The notes beneath the pieces are model-generated. The model was not told where the DNA came from. It worked only from the letters and a program-made list of their open reading frames with translations, and made no database searches. A stretch of DNA of 64,000 nt, from NCBI RefSeq assembly GCF_029601685.1, contig NZ_JARRIR010000009.1, forward strand, positions 186,001 to 250,000, read 5' to 3'. Every line of letters starts with the position of its first letter. The stretch's first letter is position 1. This DNA is from Metarhizobium sp017305935 (GTDB lineage Bacteria > Pseudomonadota > Alphaproteobacteria > Rhizobiales > Rhizobiaceae). A program made the position numbers and the translations under genes. Positions 62,279-64,000 of this stretch are shown piece after piece.

Positions 62279-63870
62279 TGGGCGCGGTTTACGATTATAT
62301 CATCGTGGGCGACGGTTCCGCCGGCTGCGTCGTCGCCAACCGCCTCTCGGAAAACCCCGCCAATCGCGTGCTGCTGATCGAATCCGGCCGGCGCGACAGC
62401 GATCCCTGGATCCATATCCCCGCCACCTTCTTCAAGGTGCTGGGCAAGGGTATCGACATCCACCCCTATGCCTCCGATCCGCAGGCGGGCCTGAACGGCC
62501 GCCCCTCCATCGTGCCGCAAGGCAATGTGCTGGGCGGCGGCTCCTCGGTCAATGCGATGATCTATATTCGCGGCCATCGCAACGACTACGATACCTGGTC
62601 GCAGATGGGCTGCCGCGGCTGGTCCTATGACGAGGTGCTGCCGGTCTTCAAGGCCTTGGAAAACAACAAGGCCCTGAACGGCGACTATCATGGCCGCGAG
62701 GGCACGCTTGCCGTGTCCAATCCCCGCCACCGCCATCCGCTGTCGGAAGCCTTCGTCAAGGCCGCCGTCGAGGCCGGCCTGAAGCCGAATGCGGATTTCA
62801 ACGGCGCGGAGCAGGAAGGCGTCGGCTTCTACCAGAGCACGACCAACAACGGCCGGCGCTGGAGTTCGGCCATGGCCTTCCTGCGCGAGGCGGAAAAGCG
62901 GCCGAACGTCACGGTGCTGACCGAAAGCGAGGTGGCGCGGGTAGTCTTCGAAGGCCGCCGCGCCGTCGGCGTCGCGCTGCTCGACGGCACCGTCTACCGC
63001 GCCACCCGCGAGATCGTGCTCTGCGCCGGGGCCATCGCCACGCCGCGCCTGCTGCAGCTTTCCGGCATAGGCAACGGCGCGCACCTGTCGTCGCTCGGCA
63101 TCGAGGTCGTCTCCGACCTGCCCGGCGTCGGCGAGAATTACCAGGACCATCTGGAAGTGCCGGTCCAGGCCGAAACCCGCCAGCCGATCTCCATCCTCGG
63201 TCATGACAAGGGCCTGAAGGCGGTCGGTCACATGCTGCGTTACCTGACCTCGAAACAGGGCCTGCTCTCCTCGAACGTCGTCGAATGCGGCGGTTTCGTC
63301 GACACGGCCGGCACCGGCCAGCCGGATGTGCAGTTCCATGTCCTGCCGGTGCTGATCGGCTTCGTCGACCGCGAGCCGGAGCCGGGCCATGGCTTTTCCA
63401 TCGGCCCCTGCTATCTGCGGCCGCGCTCGCGCGGCTCGATCCGCATCGCCTCGGCCGATCCCGCCGCCAAGGTGGATTTCGACGCCAATGCGCTGGCCGA
63501 CCGCGAGGATGTCGAGACGCTGATGCGCGGCGTCAAGGCAGCGATCCGCATCCTCGATACGCCGTCGATGCGAGCCGTCGTCAAGCGCCGCCTCCTGCCG
63601 CGCCCCGGCGTCGAAAACGATGCCGCCGCGCTGGAAGCCTATATCCGCCAGACCGCGAAAACCGTGTTCCATCCGGCCGGCACCGCGAAGATGGGCCGCG
63701 AGGACGACCCGATGGCGGTGGTGACGCCGGAGCTGAAGGTGCGCGGCGTCCACGGCCTGCGCATCGCCGACGCCTCTGTCATGCCGACGCTGGTCTCCGG
63801 CAACACCAATGCCCCCTGCATGATGATCGGCGCCCGCGCCGCCACCTTCATGGCACGCGGTCCGCGCTGA
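62278..63870 (+). CDS. GMC-family FAD oxidoreductase (choline dehydrogenase-like)
   Basis: 530 residues. It starts YIIVGDGSAGCVVANRLSENPANRVLLIESG, the FAD beta-alpha-beta motif. Family signatures include GNVLGGGSSVNAMIYIRGHRNDYDTW and ALREIVLCAGAIATPRLLQLSGIG-like text (TREIVLCAGAIATPRLLQLSGIG). The C-terminal TVFHPAGTAKMG and NAPCMMIGARAATFM carry the catalytic His and Asn. It oxidises an alcohol to the aldehyde handled by the preceding gene product. The substrate is unknown. No signal peptide is seen. Confidence 0.95.
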   Translation: MGAVYDYIIVGDGSAGCVVANRLSENPANRVLLIESGRRDSDPWIHIPATFFKVLGKGIDIHPYASDPQAGLNGRPSIVPQGNVLGGGSSVNAMIYIRGHRNDYDTWSQMGCRGWSYDEVLPVFKALENNKALNGDYHGREGTLAVSNPRHRHPLSEAFVKAAVEAGLKPNADFNGAEQEGVGFYQSTTNNGRRWSSAMAFLREAEKRPNVTVLTESEVARVVFEGRRAVGVALLDGTVYRATREIVLCAGAIATPRLLQLSGIGNGAHLSSLGIEVVSDLPGVGENYQDHLEVPVQAETRQPISILGHDKGLKAVGHMLRYLTSKQGLLSSNVVECGGFVDTAGTGQPDVQFHVLPVLIGFVDREPEPGHGFSIGPCYLRPRSRGSIRIASADPAAKVDFDANALADREDVETLMRGVKAAIRILDTPSMRAVVKRRLLPRPGVENDAAALEAYIRQTAKTVFHPAGTAKMGREDDPMAVVTPELKVRGVHGLRIADASVMPTLVSGNTNAPCMMIGARAATFMARGPR

Positions 63871-63878
63871 CCTGCTTC

Positions 63879-63903
63879 GCCGGCGCGGATGGCAAGCGCC
63901 GGC
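63879..63903. terminator. Hairpin between convergent genes, weak terminator candidate
   Basis: Perfect 8-bp stem GCCGGCGC/GCGCCGGC with a 9-base loop, nine bases after the GMC stop. No U-run follows, so it may be only a stabilising or bidirectional hairpin. Confidence 0.35.
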
Positions 63904-63927
63904 GGACCAGGCCGCAGCTTTCGCCCT

Positions 63928-64000
63928 TCAGGCGCGCATTGCCTCCGCGACCCGCAAGGTGTCGGTGAACTGTTCGAAGCGGCGGATTTTGCCGTCAGCC
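63928..64000 (-). CDS. SnoaL/NTF2-like protein, C-terminus only (partial)
   Basis: The last 23 codons of a minus-strand gene (ADGKIRRFEQFTDTLRVAEAMRA then stop). The DGKI-RRFEQFTDT pattern matches the closing strand and helix of SnoaL-like ketosteroid-isomerase folds. Most of the gene lies outside the window. Confidence 0.55.
   Translation of the reverse strand, partial: ADGKIRRFEQFTDTLRVAEAMRA

Noticed and set aside
1..64000. tRNA, rRNA, CRISPR array or transposon
   Set aside because: I saw no cloverleaf, rRNA-like block, direct-repeat/spacer series, transposase gene or terminal inverted repeat.

Overview
The window is a 64 kb high-GC stretch of an alphaproteobacterial chromosome or chromid, most likely from the Rhizobiaceae (Rhizobium/Agrobacterium/Shinella/Ensifer-like). 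The evidence is the base composition, a phosphonate-hydrolase-like sulfatase of rhizobial type, an NrtR-linked nadABC operon, a chemoreceptor with a CheR-tether tail, and four copies of an intergenic palindromic element that resembles repeats common in rhizobia. I see no rRNA, tRNA, CRISPR array, transposase or phage gene. Almost every base is coding, and many genes overlap by 1 or 4 bases.

Layout. 0-8.5 kb is ordinary accessory metabolism: the start of a sugar-type ABC binding protein with a SorC-type regulator and two palindromic operator candidates, a sulfatase divergent from a MerR-XRE-cupin regulator, an EamA exporter, an MhqO/MhqD-like quinone-resistance pair, ung and a secreted GH5 glucanase. 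8.7-45 kb is dominated by surface-polysaccharide genes: two Wzy/ligase-like membrane proteins, a UDP-HexNAc 4,6-dehydratase, a PglC-like initiating sugar-phosphate transferase, a UDP-HexNAc dehydrogenase, a secreted polysaccharide lyase, six glycosyltransferases including a WecG type, a GINT1-like transferase, galE, a polysaccharide deacetylase, a GumC/Wzz co-polymerase and a second GH5 enzyme. A four-gene oligopeptide ABC transporter operon sits inside this block. No Wzx flippase, outer-membrane (Wza) exporter or BY-kinase is present in the window.

Two nucleotide-cyclase-like proteins (a DUF3095 protein and a class III cyclase overlapping the lyase gene), a stand-alone cyclic-nucleotide-binding protein and an MBL-fold hydrolase are interleaved with the polysaccharide genes. 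This suggests that a nucleotide second messenger controls the polysaccharide. The most unusual gene is a 903-residue ABC-exporter-like protein (29.5-32.3 kb). Its nucleotide-binding domain has lost the Walker A lysine, the signature, the Walker B acidic residues and the switch histidine, and it carries a ~280-residue insert. It lies directly after three glycosyltransferases and directly before the cyclic-nucleotide-binding protein. I regard this GT-GT-GT-pseudoABC-CNB block as the best candidate for an undescribed system.

45-64 kb holds a DMGDH/sarcosine-dehydrogenase-like flavoprotein ending in a clear terminator, a GGDEF-EAL protein with a cysteine-free periplasmic partner, a chemoreceptor, an AraC regulator, an orphan LuxR-type regulator, the nadABC operon with an NrtR-like repressor gene and two tandem palindromes, and an AraC/FeaR-type regulator followed by an aldehyde dehydrogenase and a GMC oxidoreductase. 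The window ends inside a SnoaL-like gene.
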